Position numbers and translations under genes: made by a program
Notes under the pieces: model-generated
Database searches by the model: none
What the model was told of the DNA's origin: nothing
What the model saw: the letters and a program-made list of their open reading frames with translations, nothing else
Assembly: GCA_021654635.1 (NCBI GenBank)
Contig: AP025179.1
Location: 4,216,001-4,280,000 of the forward strand
Source of the DNA: Mycobacterium kiyosense
GTDB lineage: Bacteria > Actinomycetota > Actinomycetes > Mycobacteriales > Mycobacteriaceae
Direction of reading: 5' to 3'
Length of the DNA stretch: 64,000 nt
Part shown: piece by piece, positions 55,573 to 64,000 of the stretch
Numbering within the stretch: the first letter of the stretch is position 1
How the letters are laid out: the number at the start of each line of letters is the position of its first letter

Positions 55573-55591
55573 TACTGTAATTGATTCGATA
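55573..55591. promoter_or_regulatory. Shared operator-like motif, site 4
   Basis: TACTGTAATTGATTCGATA, in the divergent gap between LLM C and the lipocalin-like gene, ending 12 bases before the latter's start. Confidence 0.6.
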
Positions 55592-55602
55592 GGTTCAACC
55601 GG

Positions 55603-55989
55603 ATGAGTGGGTTAGCTGAAGCGCTGCTGGGCGGCTGGCTGCTGGAATCGTTCGTGTCCCGTCATGACGGCACCGACGAGGTCCGGCACCCGTTCGGGGA
55701 CAACCCGTCCGGGTTGATCCTCTACACCGCCGACGGCCACATGTCGGCCCAGTTGACGCCCGGCGGCGACGGCGAATTCGTCTCCTACGGCGGCAGGTTC
55801 GACGTCGACGAAGCCGCGGCGACGGTGTGCCACCACGTGGTCATCTCGACACTGCCGGAGTTGTTGCGCCAGCCGCAGATTCGGCACGCCAAGATCGACG
55901 GGGACCGGTTGACCCTGTCGGTGACCCAAACCTCCGCGAAAGGCCGCGTCGTACACAGCACCCTGGTCTGGCGCCGCGACACCGGTTAG
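55603..55989 (+). CDS. Small lipocalin-like protein
   Basis: The 128-residue protein is strand-rich (GLILYTADGHMSAQL, LTLSVTQTSAKGR, LVWRRDTG) with a GGWLLESF start, the look of the lipocalin-like family of small actinobacterial barrels. Its role is unknown. The ATG at 55603 follows site 4 at close range, so it may be leaderless or tightly regulated. Its last bases overlap the end of the convergent P450 C gene by four bases. Confidence 0.7.
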   Translation: MSGLAEALLGGWLLESFVSRHDGTDEVRHPFGDNPSGLILYTADGHMSAQLTPGGDGEFVSYGGRFDVDEAAATVCHHVVISTLPELLRQPQIRHAKIDGDRLTLSVTQTSAKGRVVHSTLVWRRDTG

Positions 55990-57191
55990 CGCAGCACCCG
56001 CACCGGTACGTTGCTCCACCCGGCCACGTTCTGCATGTTCACCCGCTTGCAGCCGTCCCAGTCGACCTCGTAGTGCGGCATGAAATCCAGCATTCGCTCG
56101 AGCGCGATCACGCTCTCCAACCGGGCCAGGGCGGCGCCCAGGCAGCTGTGAATCCCGTAGCCGAGCCCCAGGTTCTGCGCCTCGGTGCGGTCCCGGTCCA
56201 GCTCGAAGGTGTCCGCGTCGGTCCAGGCTTGCGGATCCCGATTCGCCGAGGCGCCCACCAGGAACACCGGTTTGCCGGCCGGAATCGTCACCCCGTGCAA
56301 CGTGACCTCGCGCATCGAACGGCGCACGTTGTACTGCGATGGCGCCTCATAACGCAACAGTTCCTCGACCGCCAGCGGCACCTTGCTGCGGTCGTCCAGC
56401 AGTTTCTGCCACTGGCCCGGGTTTCGTGCGAACACCACTGCCGCATTGCCCAGCAACTTGGTCACGGTCTCGGCGCCCGCACCACCCAACAATGTTGCGA
56501 ATTCCGTGATCTCGAGATTGTTCAGCGGCACCAGTTGGCCGTCGTCGCGCTCGATCTCGGACTCGATCAGCTTGCTCAGCAGGTCGTCGCCCAGGTCCTC
56601 ACGACGTGCCTTGATCAGCCGGTAGTAATAGATGGACATGTCGATGGCCGATTTGATGCCGCCCTCGCTGGCCTCGACCTGGCCGGGTTCGCGGTGCAAC
56701 AGGTCGTCGATCCAGATCCGGATCTGTTGGCGATCCGGTTCGGGTACGCCCTGCAATGTGGTCATCACATCGACCGGGAACAGCGCGGAGAAGTCCTGGA
56801 CGAAGTCGAAGCCGTCCGGGTTCAGCGCGGCGAGGTGCTTGTCGACGGACTCGGTCACCAGTGGCCGGAACGCCTGAATGGCGCGCGGGGTGAACACCTT
56901 GTTGAGCAGGCCCCGCATGCGCCGGTGCGCCGGCGGATCCATTGCGATGATCGACCCGTGCTCGGCGACCTGACCGGTGCGCACCTGGGCGAGGTCCACG
57001 CCGTAGGCCGACGAGAAGGTCTGGTGATCCTTGAACGCCGCCGCGACGTCTTCGTGGCGCGTCAGTGCGTAGAAGTCGTATTCCGCGCTGTAGTAGACGG
57101 GCGCTTCCGCCCGCATCCGGCGGTAGGTCTGGTAGGGGTCGGTGAAAAACTCCTCAGAGAACGGGTCGAACACCACCGTGGCTGTGGTCAT
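55986..57191 (-). CDS. Cytochrome P450 (C)
   Basis: The 401-residue protein has an oxygen-binding segment LLGGAGAETVTKLL, an ExxR motif in EELLRYEAPS, and the heme loop LGYGIHSCLGAALARLE with the cysteine ligand (the usual first Phe is Leu). The start MTTATVVFDPFSEEFFTDP is typical. Its ATG at 57191 is divergent from the thiolase, with the related site 5 between them. Confidence 0.9.
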   Translation of the reverse strand: MTTATVVFDPFSEEFFTDPYQTYRRMRAEAPVYYSAEYDFYALTRHEDVAAAFKDHQTFSSAYGVDLAQVRTGQVAEHGSIIAMDPPAHRRMRGLLNKVFTPRAIQAFRPLVTESVDKHLAALNPDGFDFVQDFSALFPVDVMTTLQGVPEPDRQQIRIWIDDLLHREPGQVEASEGGIKSAIDMSIYYYRLIKARREDLGDDLLSKLIESEIERDDGQLVPLNNLEITEFATLLGGAGAETVTKLLGNAAVVFARNPGQWQKLLDDRSKVPLAVEELLRYEAPSQYNVRRSMREVTLHGVTIPAGKPVFLVGASANRDPQAWTDADTFELDRDRTEAQNLGLGYGIHSCLGAALARLESVIALERMLDFMPHYEVDWDGCKRVNMQNVAGWSNVPVRVLR

Positions 57192-57332
57192 GAAATCGCC
57201 CTTCTAGCAATGACTTTCGCTCTGCGGACCCGAATCCGATCCGGCGCGGGCCGATACACACCGGCGACTTCCACCAACCTGCCCACGGGGCGCGACCCCT
57301 CCCTGCTGACGGCACCTTCGGAACGCTCAACG

Positions 57333-57343
57333 GTAATGGTTAC
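57333..57343. promoter_or_regulatory. Shared operator-like motif, site 5 (core only)
   Basis: GTAATGGTTAC, a perfect inverted repeat with a 3-base spacer, matches the core of sites 1-4 but not their outer bases. It lies between P450 C and the thiolase. Confidence 0.45.
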
Positions 57344-57405
57344 AGTAGTATAGACAAGTCTGTCCGTACAGCATGCACCGAACCTCGACCGGAAGGCGTT
57401 GCTCC

Positions 57406-58551
57406 GTGAATGATGTGGCCATCGTCGGCGTGGGTCTGCACCCCTTCGGCCGGTTCGACGGGAAGTCCGCAATGCAGATGGGTGTCGAGGCCATCGTCGC
57501 CGCCGTCGCGGACGCCGGCGTGCAGTGGAGCGACATCCAGGCGGCCACCGGAGGCAGTTGGACGGTGGCCAACCCGGACGCCATCGTGGGGATGGTCGGG
57601 CTGTCCGGCATACCGTTCACCAACGTCTTCAACGCCTGCGCCACCGCGGCCAGTGCCGCCAAGGCCTGTGCCGACGGGATCAGGTTGGGCGACTACGACA
57701 TCGGCATCGCCGTCGGTCTGGACAAGCACCCCCGCGGCGCGTTCACCGAGGATCCCGCGCTGGTCGGGATGCCTCGCTGGTACGCCGAGAACGGTCAGTA
57801 CCTCACCACCCAGTTCTTCGGTATGAAAGCCAACCGGTACCTACACGACCACGGCATCTCTCAGCGCACCCTGGCGCGCGTGGCCGCCAAGAACTTCCGC
57901 AACGGCGCGCTCAACCCGAATGCGTTTCGGCGCAAGCCGATCTCCGAGGAGGACATCCTCAACTCGACGATGCTGAACTACCCACTCACCCAGTACATGT
58001 TCTGCGCGCCGGACGAGGGCGCGGCCGCGGTGGTGATGTGCCGCGCCGAAATGGCACACCGCTACACCGACAAGCCGGTCTACCTCAAGGCTGTCGAGGT
58101 CCGCACCCGCAGGTACGGCGCCTACGAGGTCAACACCACCTTCGCCCCGGTCGAAGAGGACGTGGCGCCCACGGTGTACGCCGCCCGTGCCGCATTCGAG
58201 AAGGCCGGCGTCGGCCCCGACGAGGTCGACGTGATCCAGTTGCAGGACACCGACGCCGGCGCCGAAATCATCCATCTGGCCGAGTGCGGTTTCTGCGCAC
58301 ACGGCGACCAGGAGAAGCTGCTGGCCGAGGGCGCCACCGAGATCGGCGGGCCGATGCCGGTCAACACCGACGGTGGTCTGATCGCCAACGGCGAGCCGAT
58401 CGGGGCCTCAGGGCTGCGCCAGATCCACGAGGTCGTCCGACAGCTGCGCGGCCAGGCCGGCGACCGCCAGGTACCCGGTGCGCCCAGAGTCGGTTTCACC
58501 CAGTTGTACGGTGCGCCCGGCACGGCGGCGGCGTGCGTGCTCACCACCTGA
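57406..58551 (+). CDS. Thiolase-like lipid-transfer protein
   Basis: The 381-residue protein has the thiolase layout with a nucleophilic cysteine in FNACATAASAAKAC, and the QLQDTDAGAEIIHLAECG and GGPMPVNTDGGLIANGEPIGASGLRQIHE blocks near the active-site His and C-terminal loop. This is the group of SCP2/lipid-transfer-type thiolases (Ltp) that cleave side chains by thiolysis or retro-aldol steps. The GTG at 57406 has GGAAGG upstream; an ATG at 57373 is the longer option. It is the likely carbon-carbon cleavage enzyme of this block. Confidence 0.85.
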   Translation: MNDVAIVGVGLHPFGRFDGKSAMQMGVEAIVAAVADAGVQWSDIQAATGGSWTVANPDAIVGMVGLSGIPFTNVFNACATAASAAKACADGIRLGDYDIGIAVGLDKHPRGAFTEDPALVGMPRWYAENGQYLTTQFFGMKANRYLHDHGISQRTLARVAAKNFRNGALNPNAFRRKPISEEDILNSTMLNYPLTQYMFCAPDEGAAAVVMCRAEMAHRYTDKPVYLKAVEVRTRRYGAYEVNTTFAPVEEDVAPTVYAARAAFEKAGVGPDEVDVIQLQDTDAGAEIIHLAECGFCAHGDQEKLLAEGATEIGGPMPVNTDGGLIANGEPIGASGLRQIHEVVRQLRGQAGDRQVPGAPRVGFTQLYGAPGTAAACVLTT

Positions 58552-58631
58552 GCCTCGACCAGACCGGCGGCCGTCCGCCGCGCTATCGCATATTCTCCAC
58601 GGCGCGGCGCGAGAACCCGAATCGGGCAGCC

Positions 58632-58780
58632 CTACAGCCCATTCGCCGCGGCCACCGCCACGCAGATCGAGGCCGGAACCACCAGTGCGTATCCACCGAC
58701 CAGGTGCCCGCGACGATCCCCGTCACCGCGCCCGCGAGGAACAGCAGCGCGCGGGCACGTACGCCGCCCCGGCGTTGCAC
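58632..58780 (-). pseudogene. Remnant of a small membrane protein
   Basis: One frame encodes RALLFLAGAVTGIVAGTW and another LVGGYALVVPASICVAVAAA, which together would be the last two membrane helices of a DUF1275/YoaK-like protein, separated by a frameshift near 58695. There is no N-terminal part. It lies between the thiolase and the FadE operon. Confidence 0.35.
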
Positions 58781-58800
58781 GGTTGACCGACTGGCGCGGG

Positions 58801-60000
58801 TCAGGAAACCTTCTGCACCGGCGGCGAGTAGTTCGGCTTGCCGAGTCCGAGCACATGCTGGGCGATCATGTTGCGGAACACTTCCAGTGTGCCGCCGTAG
58901 ATCCCGGCCAGCGGGGCGAATCGGTAGAGATACTCCGATGTTCCGTTATCCGCTGCACCTTCGGTCTCGATCGGCAGCACCGATGCCGGCCCGGCGATGT
59001 CCATCAGGTCGGGCCCGATGTCGCGCATCGTCTGTGCCTGCGCGACCCGACCGAAGATGCTCGGAGTCGACAATGCCGCCTCCAACCGGGCTGTGCTGCG
59101 GCCCAGCCGGTAGGCGACCGATCCGTCGTCGATGCGCCGCGACCCGTCCGGTCCGCGGCGGCCCACCGAGGCCGCGACGGCATCCACGGCCGCCGACATG
59201 AACCCGGTCTGGTGCTGCATGATCGCGACATCCTGCAGGCCGTCCGACGCGGCGGCGACCGCGCCGTGTTCGGCGTCCAACGGCCCGCGCAGCACGGTCC
59301 AACCGCCGTTGACCTCGCCCAGCAGGTACTTGTCGTCGACCCGGACGTCACTGTAATAGACGATGTTGGTCCGGTCGCCGTCGACGGTGCGGATGCCCTG
59401 GATCTCGATGCCCGGCAGATCCAGCGGAACCAGAAACATGGTGAGGCTCTTGTGTTTCCGCGCGCTCGGGTCGGTGTTGGTGATCAGGAAGACGTACTGG
59501 CAGTTGTGCGCGCCGGTGGTGAACATCTTGGCGCCATTGACGATCCAGCTCGATCCATCCGCCTCCCGGACAGCCCGGGTCTTGCAGGTCGCCACGTCGG
59601 AACCACCCTCGGGTTCGGTGTAGCCCAGGCACATCCGGACTTCGCCGGTGAAGACTTTGGGCATCACTTCCTCGACGAGCTCGGGTTTGCCGAACGCGGC
59701 CACGGCGCGCGCCACCATCGCGGTGGTGCCCCAGGTGACCCAGGGTGTGTGCACCCGGCGCTTCTCCAGTTCCCAGATTCGCCGTCGTACCCGGGTGAAC
59801 CCGCCGTCGGCCAACGGCTTCCACTCTTTCTCCAGGTATCCGGCGGCGCCCATCGCCAGGTGGACGGCCTCGTCGAAGTTGTCGCCGGTCTCGCGGTCGC
59901 GGCGACGCACCTCGTCGGTGACGTGTTCGGCGAGAAAGGCGCGGACTTCGGCCAGGAAAGCCTGATCTTCTTCGTCAAGCTCGACGCGGGTGAAATCCAT
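58801..60000 (-). CDS. Acyl-CoA dehydrogenase (FadE), subunit of the second pair
   Basis: The 399-residue protein has the ACAD blocks: RMCLGYTEPEGGSDVATC and SSWIVNGAKMFTTGAHNCQY (flavin region), GEVNGGWTVLRGPLDAEHGA, and the C-terminal IYGGTLEVFRNMIAQHVLGL. As in the first pair, the catalytic-Glu loop reads GGT. It follows the shorter FadE by four bases on the same strand, so they probably form a heteromer. The ATG at 60000 was used. Confidence 0.88.
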   Translation of the reverse strand: MDFTRVELDEEDQAFLAEVRAFLAEHVTDEVRRRDRETGDNFDEAVHLAMGAAGYLEKEWKPLADGGFTRVRRRIWELEKRRVHTPWVTWGTTAMVARAVAAFGKPELVEEVMPKVFTGEVRMCLGYTEPEGGSDVATCKTRAVREADGSSWIVNGAKMFTTGAHNCQYVFLITNTDPSARKHKSLTMFLVPLDLPGIEIQGIRTVDGDRTNIVYYSDVRVDDKYLLGEVNGGWTVLRGPLDAEHGAVAAASDGLQDVAIMQHQTGFMSAAVDAVAASVGRRGPDGSRRIDDGSVAYRLGRSTARLEAALSTPSIFGRVAQAQTMRDIGPDLMDIAGPASVLPIETEGAADNGTSEYLYRFAPLAGIYGGTLEVFRNMIAQHVLGLGKPNYSPPVQKVS

Positions 60001-60004
60001 TGCC

Positions 60005-61051
60005 TTATGCGCTTTCCCGCTCGGCGACGAGTTGTCCGACCTGTTTGGCGGTGAGGCCCGGATCACCACCGGCCAGCGCCCAGCCACGGGCCCGCACCAG
60101 ATACGCCGTCGCGGCAGCCTCCACGGAAACTCCGAGTCCACCCTGGATATGCACCGCCATGGTTGCCGCTTTGGGCGCCTCCTCGGCCATGAAGACGAAG
60201 GCGCAGCCGGGCAGTTCGGGTCGCTCGTCGGGTTCGTTGTCCAGGAACCAGGCGGCCCGCCGGGCCAGGTTGCGTCCGCCCTGCACGGTGATGGCCATGT
60301 TGGCCAGCGGATGCGAGATCGCCTGCAGTGTCGAGATCGGGACGCCCAGGGTGTAGCGGGTCTTGGCGAATTCGGCGGCGATGGTCATGGTCTGCTCGAC
60401 CAGTCCGGCCAGCGCGGCCGCGGTCAGCACCCGCCATTCGTCGAAGGCCCGACGGTAGGCGGCAAGCGCCTCCGGACCCGAACCCAGCACCGTCCGTGAA
60501 TCCGCCGCCGCGGGGTCCACCCAGGCCATCGGCAGCTGCCCGAGATTGGGCACCCGCGCCGGTCTGGTGGCAAACGTCAGGAGCACCACCTCGTCGCCGT
60601 CGGCGACCACCAGGGCGTCGGCGATCGCCGCCGAGGCGACAAGCCTTGACCCGGTGGTCGATTCCGGCGCGACGTCGAGTCCCAGGATGCGGCTGCCCTT
60701 GACCACGTCGGCAAGATCGGCCTCGGCGACGCCGAGCCGTTCGGCCAGCCGCGCCGCGCAGACGTGCTCGATCCACGGCACCGGGGCCAGCGCCCGACCC
60801 AATTCCTCGGCCACCAGTGCGAGATCCACCAGCGTCGCGCCGTCGCCGCCCGAGTCCTCCCCCACCGCCATCGACGTCGCGCCGGTCGCGCACAATCGCT
60901 CCCACAAGCTCTTGTCGAACCCGGTTTCCTGTGCTGCCCAGACGGTTTCGATCGGGCAGTGGGTTTCCAGCAGCTGCCGATAGGCGGACTGAAGAGCCTT
61001 GTGGTCGTCGGTCAGGCTGTAGTCGACTCGGCGTAATTCGTAGCGATCCAT
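60005..61051 (-). CDS. Acyl-CoA dehydrogenase (FadE), second subunit of the pair
   Basis: The 348-residue protein is a shorter ACAD with GEDSGGDGATLVDLALVAEE (N-terminal domain), TRYTLGVPISTLQAISHPLANM and AVHIQGGLGVSVEAAATAYLVRA (C-terminal helices). The middle flavin domain is divergent. The ATG at 61051 shares one base with the amidohydrolase stop. It belongs to the minus-strand run from beyond 64000 to 58801. Confidence 0.85.
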   Translation of the reverse strand: MDRYELRRVDYSLTDDHKALQSAYRQLLETHCPIETVWAAQETGFDKSLWERLCATGATSMAVGEDSGGDGATLVDLALVAEELGRALAPVPWIEHVCAARLAERLGVAEADLADVVKGSRILGLDVAPESTTGSRLVASAAIADALVVADGDEVVLLTFATRPARVPNLGQLPMAWVDPAAADSRTVLGSGPEALAAYRRAFDEWRVLTAAALAGLVEQTMTIAAEFAKTRYTLGVPISTLQAISHPLANMAITVQGGRNLARRAAWFLDNEPDERPELPGCAFVFMAEEAPKAATMAVHIQGGLGVSVEAAATAYLVRARGWALAGGDPGLTAKQVGQLVAERESA

Positions 61052-61905
61052 CAGGGCTCCTGATCCTCGTCCGCGTTGAAGAAGAATGTGTCGGCATTGT
61101 TGTACAGGTAGTTGTCCAGGACTTCCGCGGGCAGGTCCAGGGCGTTGGCCTCCGGCACCACCCGGTGCTGGCGCAGCACCGGCCAGTCCGAGGCGAAGAT
61201 CACCTTCTCGGCACCGCGGCTGCGCATGTAGTGAATCAGGCTGTCCGGCAACCGCTTCGGTGACCACGCTGAGGTCATCAGCCGCAGGTTGCGGTACTTG
61301 ATCAGCATCCGGATCGCGATCTCCCACCACGGGTCTGCACCGTGAATCATGCACAACTTGAGTTCCGGGAAACGCACGCACACCCGGTCCAGATGGATCG
61401 GGTTCTGTACCTCGCCGGGGATCGGTGGGCCCGGGATGCCGGTGTTGACGCAGAGCGGCAGCCCGATCTCGGCGCATTTGGCATACAGCGGGTAGTAGAC
61501 GGCGTCACTCGGCGGGTATTGCCCGTCTGCCCAGAAGCTGGGCCCCACAACGGTATAGGCGACCGGAAGGTCGGCCACCGTGGCGGCCAACTCGCGCAGC
61601 GACGCCACCGGGCGCAACAGGTTGACGCCCCCCATGGCGAGCGCGAAGCGGTCCGGGCGGGCTTCGACGAACTTGCGGGCGGTGACCGAAGGCTTGGCCA
61701 GGTTGTCCATCAGGATGGCCTTGCGCACCCCGTGCTGGTCCATCTCGTCGAGCAACTCAGGAAGCTCCACCGGGTCGAACATCGACTTGGGGCCCTTGAA
61801 GTAGTCGTCGCGGACTCTCTTCATGAATTCCGGTTGGGTCTCGGTCTCGCCGAAGTGGACGTTGACCAGGCAGTCGATGACTCGGCGGGGTCCGGACGGC
61901 GTCAT
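61051..61905 (-). CDS. Amidohydrolase-family protein (ACMSD-like)
   Basis: The 284-residue protein has an early metal-site region (DCLVNVHFGE, where many relatives have HxH), a MIHGADPWWE segment with a His, and FASDWPVLRQH with the conserved Asp. It is of the amidohydrolase-2 type, which includes decarboxylases and C-C hydrolases of ring fragments. The first metal-site His seems to be Asn. The ATG at 61905 overlaps the FadD B stop by four bases. Confidence 0.78.
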   Translation of the reverse strand: MTPSGPRRVIDCLVNVHFGETETQPEFMKRVRDDYFKGPKSMFDPVELPELLDEMDQHGVRKAILMDNLAKPSVTARKFVEARPDRFALAMGGVNLLRPVASLRELAATVADLPVAYTVVGPSFWADGQYPPSDAVYYPLYAKCAEIGLPLCVNTGIPGPPIPGEVQNPIHLDRVCVRFPELKLCMIHGADPWWEIAIRMLIKYRNLRLMTSAWSPKRLPDSLIHYMRSRGAEKVIFASDWPVLRQHRVVPEANALDLPAEVLDNYLYNNADTFFFNADEDQEP

Positions 61906-63534
61906 CGGTGCATCCTTGCCGTGTCCGTGGCCTGTCGTCGGGCCCAGCGGTAGTCGGCCTTGCCGTTGCCCAGCCGGCGCACCTTGTCCACCACGATGAA
62001 GGCTTTCGGCGTCTTGAATCGCGCCAGCTCGGCGTTGCAGTGCTCCCGCAGCTCTTCCTCGGGCGCCTCGGCCCCGTCGCGTAACTCGACGAGCGCCACC
62101 ACCTCCTGCCCCCAGCGTTCGCTGTCGCGGCCGATGACCAACGCGTCGGCGATGGCGGGATGGGCGCGCAGCACCTCTTCGACCTCCTCGACGAACACCT
62201 TCTCGCCACCGGTGTTGACCACCAGGGAATCGCGGCCGAACAGCCGCAACGTGCCGTCGGCGTCGACGGCGGCCCGGTCACCGGAGATCACCACCCGCTG
62301 TCCCTGCACCACCGGGAACGTCTTTGCGGTCGCGGCCTCGTCCTCGAAGTAGCCCAACGGGATTCGGCCGGTGCGGGCCACCCACCCGACGTGTGGTTCG
62401 CCCGGCCGCAGGAAGCGGGCGTAGTCCTCCGACAGCACCAGGCCGCCGGGCCGGATGGTGAAGGTGTCGGCCTGGGTGTCCTGCTTGCTGTGCCCGAATC
62501 CCATGTTTCCGGTCTCCGAAGATCCGTAGCCGTTGATCACGGTGATGTGCGGCAGGTACTTCAGCAGCGCCCGTTGGTGTTTGACGTTGGTGGCCGCTCC
62601 GCCGGTGCCGATGGCGAACAGACTGGACAGGTCGTAGCGGCGCCGGCCGAGTTCCTCGACGATCGGCGCGGCGTATGCGTCACCGACCATCGTCATCAGG
62701 CCCACTTTCTCGCGTTCGGCGATCTGCAGCACCGCGGCCGGGTCGAACTTCTGGCGGGTGTCGTAGAGCACGACGGTCTGCCCGTTCAGGATCGCCGAGA
62801 AGGCGGTCCACATGCCGGCCGCATGCATCAGTGGGGACACCGCGAACCAGGGCGCCCCGGCGTGTTGCACGCGCTGGTGGATTTCGGCGGCTTCCGCGTG
62901 GTCGGCACCGTTCATCGAGGACACATAGATGTCGGCCTGGCGCCACAGCACCCCCTTGGGGCGTCCGGGTCGTGCCGCCGGTGCAGATCATCAGCAGATC
63001 ATCCGGCTGCGGCGTCGTTGGGTGGTCGGAATCACCTTGTGCCAGTGCATCTTCGAGTGGCACAGCACCGGACAGCTCGGGCAGCTCGCTGCCGTCGTCG
63101 ATCGAGATCAGCAGTTCGGTGCCTGCCCAGGACAGCGCGGGCAGGACGTCGGCGAACTTGGCGCCCAGCGCGCGGTGATAGATGACGCCGCGCGGCTTGA
63201 CGTAGGCCAGCAGGTCGGCAACCTCGCGCGGGGTGTAGTAGTGATTCACGTTGACCGGAACCACCCGCGCCTTGAGGCACGCGATCACCATTTCTGGATA
63301 CAGGTCGTTGTGCATGATCAGCGCGACCCGGTCCTGACCACACTCCCAGTTGCCCAGCTGGTCACGCTCGGTGTGCACGCCGAATCCGTTGGCCGCCAGG
63401 TAATTGGCCAGCCGGCGGGTCCGGTCCGCGGATTGCGCGAAGGTACTGCGGCGACTGCCACAGATCGTCATCAGCCGATCGGGCACTGCGTCGGCGACCG
63501 CGTCGAGGACCGCCCCGATCGTCCATTCGCCCAT
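61902..63534 (-). CDS. Acyl-CoA synthetase (FadD-type) B, frameshifted
   Basis: The N-terminal part (from ATG 63534) reads MGEWTIGAVLDAVADAVPDR and on to ICTGGTTRTPQGGAV. The C-terminal part in another frame reads MLWRQADIYVSSMNGADH through NGKADYRWARRQA. Removing one base from the G4 run at 62958-62961 makes the signature TPKGVLWRQADI continuous, and the total length (1633) is one over a multiple of three. The signature also has Arg where Gly is usual (TTRTP). If the shift is not an error, the gene is dead. The stop overlaps the amidohydrolase start; the upstream neighbour ends three bases away. Confidence 0.78.
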
Positions 63535-63537
63535 CGG

Positions 63538-64000
63538 CTACGCCGACACCGGCACGTTCGCACCGAGCAGGTCAAGTGCGTTGTCGCGCATGACTTTACG
63601 GGTATCCTCGGCGCTGAACTCGGGGAACTGCGGTATGTCGGCGGTGAACGCCATCGGGTCGGCCAGTCCCTCCCCGTGCGGCCAGTCCGAGCCGAACAAG
63701 ATCTTGTCCACCCCGATCGTCTCGGCGAGCAGCTTCACGTCGTCCTCGTAATACGGTGCGATCCAGACGTTGTTACGCAGCTGCGCGACCGGGTCCTCCT
63801 TGAAGTGATAGGGCGCGGTGTTGGCGGCCTTCTTGAGACGCTTGATCAACCGGTAGACGAAGTAAGAGCCGTTCTCGATGCTGGCGACCTTCAGCTTGGG
63901 ATGCCGGGTGAAGACCTGATGCACGATCATCGACGCCATGGTGTCGTGGATCGCACGGTCGTCGAGCAGCACCTGGTCCAACGGATCCTTTTTGCCGAAT
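63538..64000 (-). CDS. Amidohydrolase-family protein, 3' part
   Basis: The frame stays open to the window edge, so the gene starts to the right. The visible about 150 residues include TRHPKLKVASIENGSYFVYRL and ILFGSDWPHGEGLADP, with the metal-binding Asp, and a C-terminal RDNALDLLGANVPV. It is a second amidohydrolase-2 member next to FadD B. The fold matches the 61051-61905 protein. Confidence 0.8.
   Translation of the reverse strand, partial: FGKKDPLDQVLLDDRAIHDTMASMIVHQVFTRHPKLKVASIENGSYFVYRLIKRLKKAANTAPYHFKEDPVAQLRNNVWIAPYYEDDVKLLAETIGVDKILFGSDWPHGEGLADPMAFTADIPQFPEFSAEDTRKVMRDNALDLLGANVPVSA

Overview
The window is high-GC actinobacterial DNA. A type VII (ESX) secretion locus, a WhiB6-like regulator, a PE_PGRS gene, Mce-associated proteins, many FadE/FadD, P450 and F420-dependent enzymes, and an RsfA / Rv1364c-type sigma-factor switch all point to Mycobacterium. 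The PE_PGRS gene suggests a slow grower. The gene order does not match my recollection of M. tuberculosis, so a non-tuberculous species is more likely (inference).

Region 1 (1-14740) is the core of an ESX system: the end of a WXG100 (Esx) gene, an EspI-type MinD-like ATPase, mycP, eccD, eccC, a second divergent eccD, eccB and eccE. Two complete eccD genes in one locus are unusual. Known ESX protomers hold two EccD copies, so a heterodimeric EccD is a testable idea. Region 2 (14829-26491) is ESX accessory DNA: a DUF5336 34-kDa-antigen-like membrane protein, an FHA plus HTH regulator divergent from a whiB6-like gene, two related membrane proteins of unknown role, a membrane-anchored repeat protein, and two cassettes that look like secreted substrates. 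On the plus strand are a small helical protein, an EspB/EspK-like protein and an EspG-like chaperone. On the minus strand are EspD-, EspC- and EspA-like proteins. The core layout is partly reminiscent of ESX-4, while the accessory genes are of ESX-1 type.

Region 3 (26857-36658) holds a methyltransferase pseudogene, a TetR-hotdog fusion, rsfA and a PAS-phosphatase-kinase-STAS regulator, a FadE pair, two Mce-associated membrane proteins with acidic repeats, and an alpha/beta hydrolase that has lost two catalytic residues. Region 4 (36932-38877) is a PE_PGRS gene broken into several frames.

Region 5 (39201-64000) is a catabolic block: three P450s, a Rieske oxygenase, a Baeyer-Villiger-type monooxygenase, three LLM F420-dependent oxidoreductases, two SDRs, a carboxyltransferase, a thiolase, an acyl-CoA dehydrogenase pair, two acyl-CoA ligases, a thioesterase, hydrolases and amidohydrolases. 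It would suit CoA-dependent breakdown of a hydrophobic ring or terpenoid-like compound; the substrate cannot be read from the sequence. A 19-bp near-repeat lies in several divergent intergenic gaps of this block and may be the operator of a common regulator.

Several genes (espI, eccE, the 18994-20401 repeat protein, PE_PGRS, the last fadD) are split by single-base indels, mostly in G or C runs. This pattern looks more like sequencing error than gene decay. The methyltransferase fragment and the 58.6-58.8 kb remnant look truly degraded.
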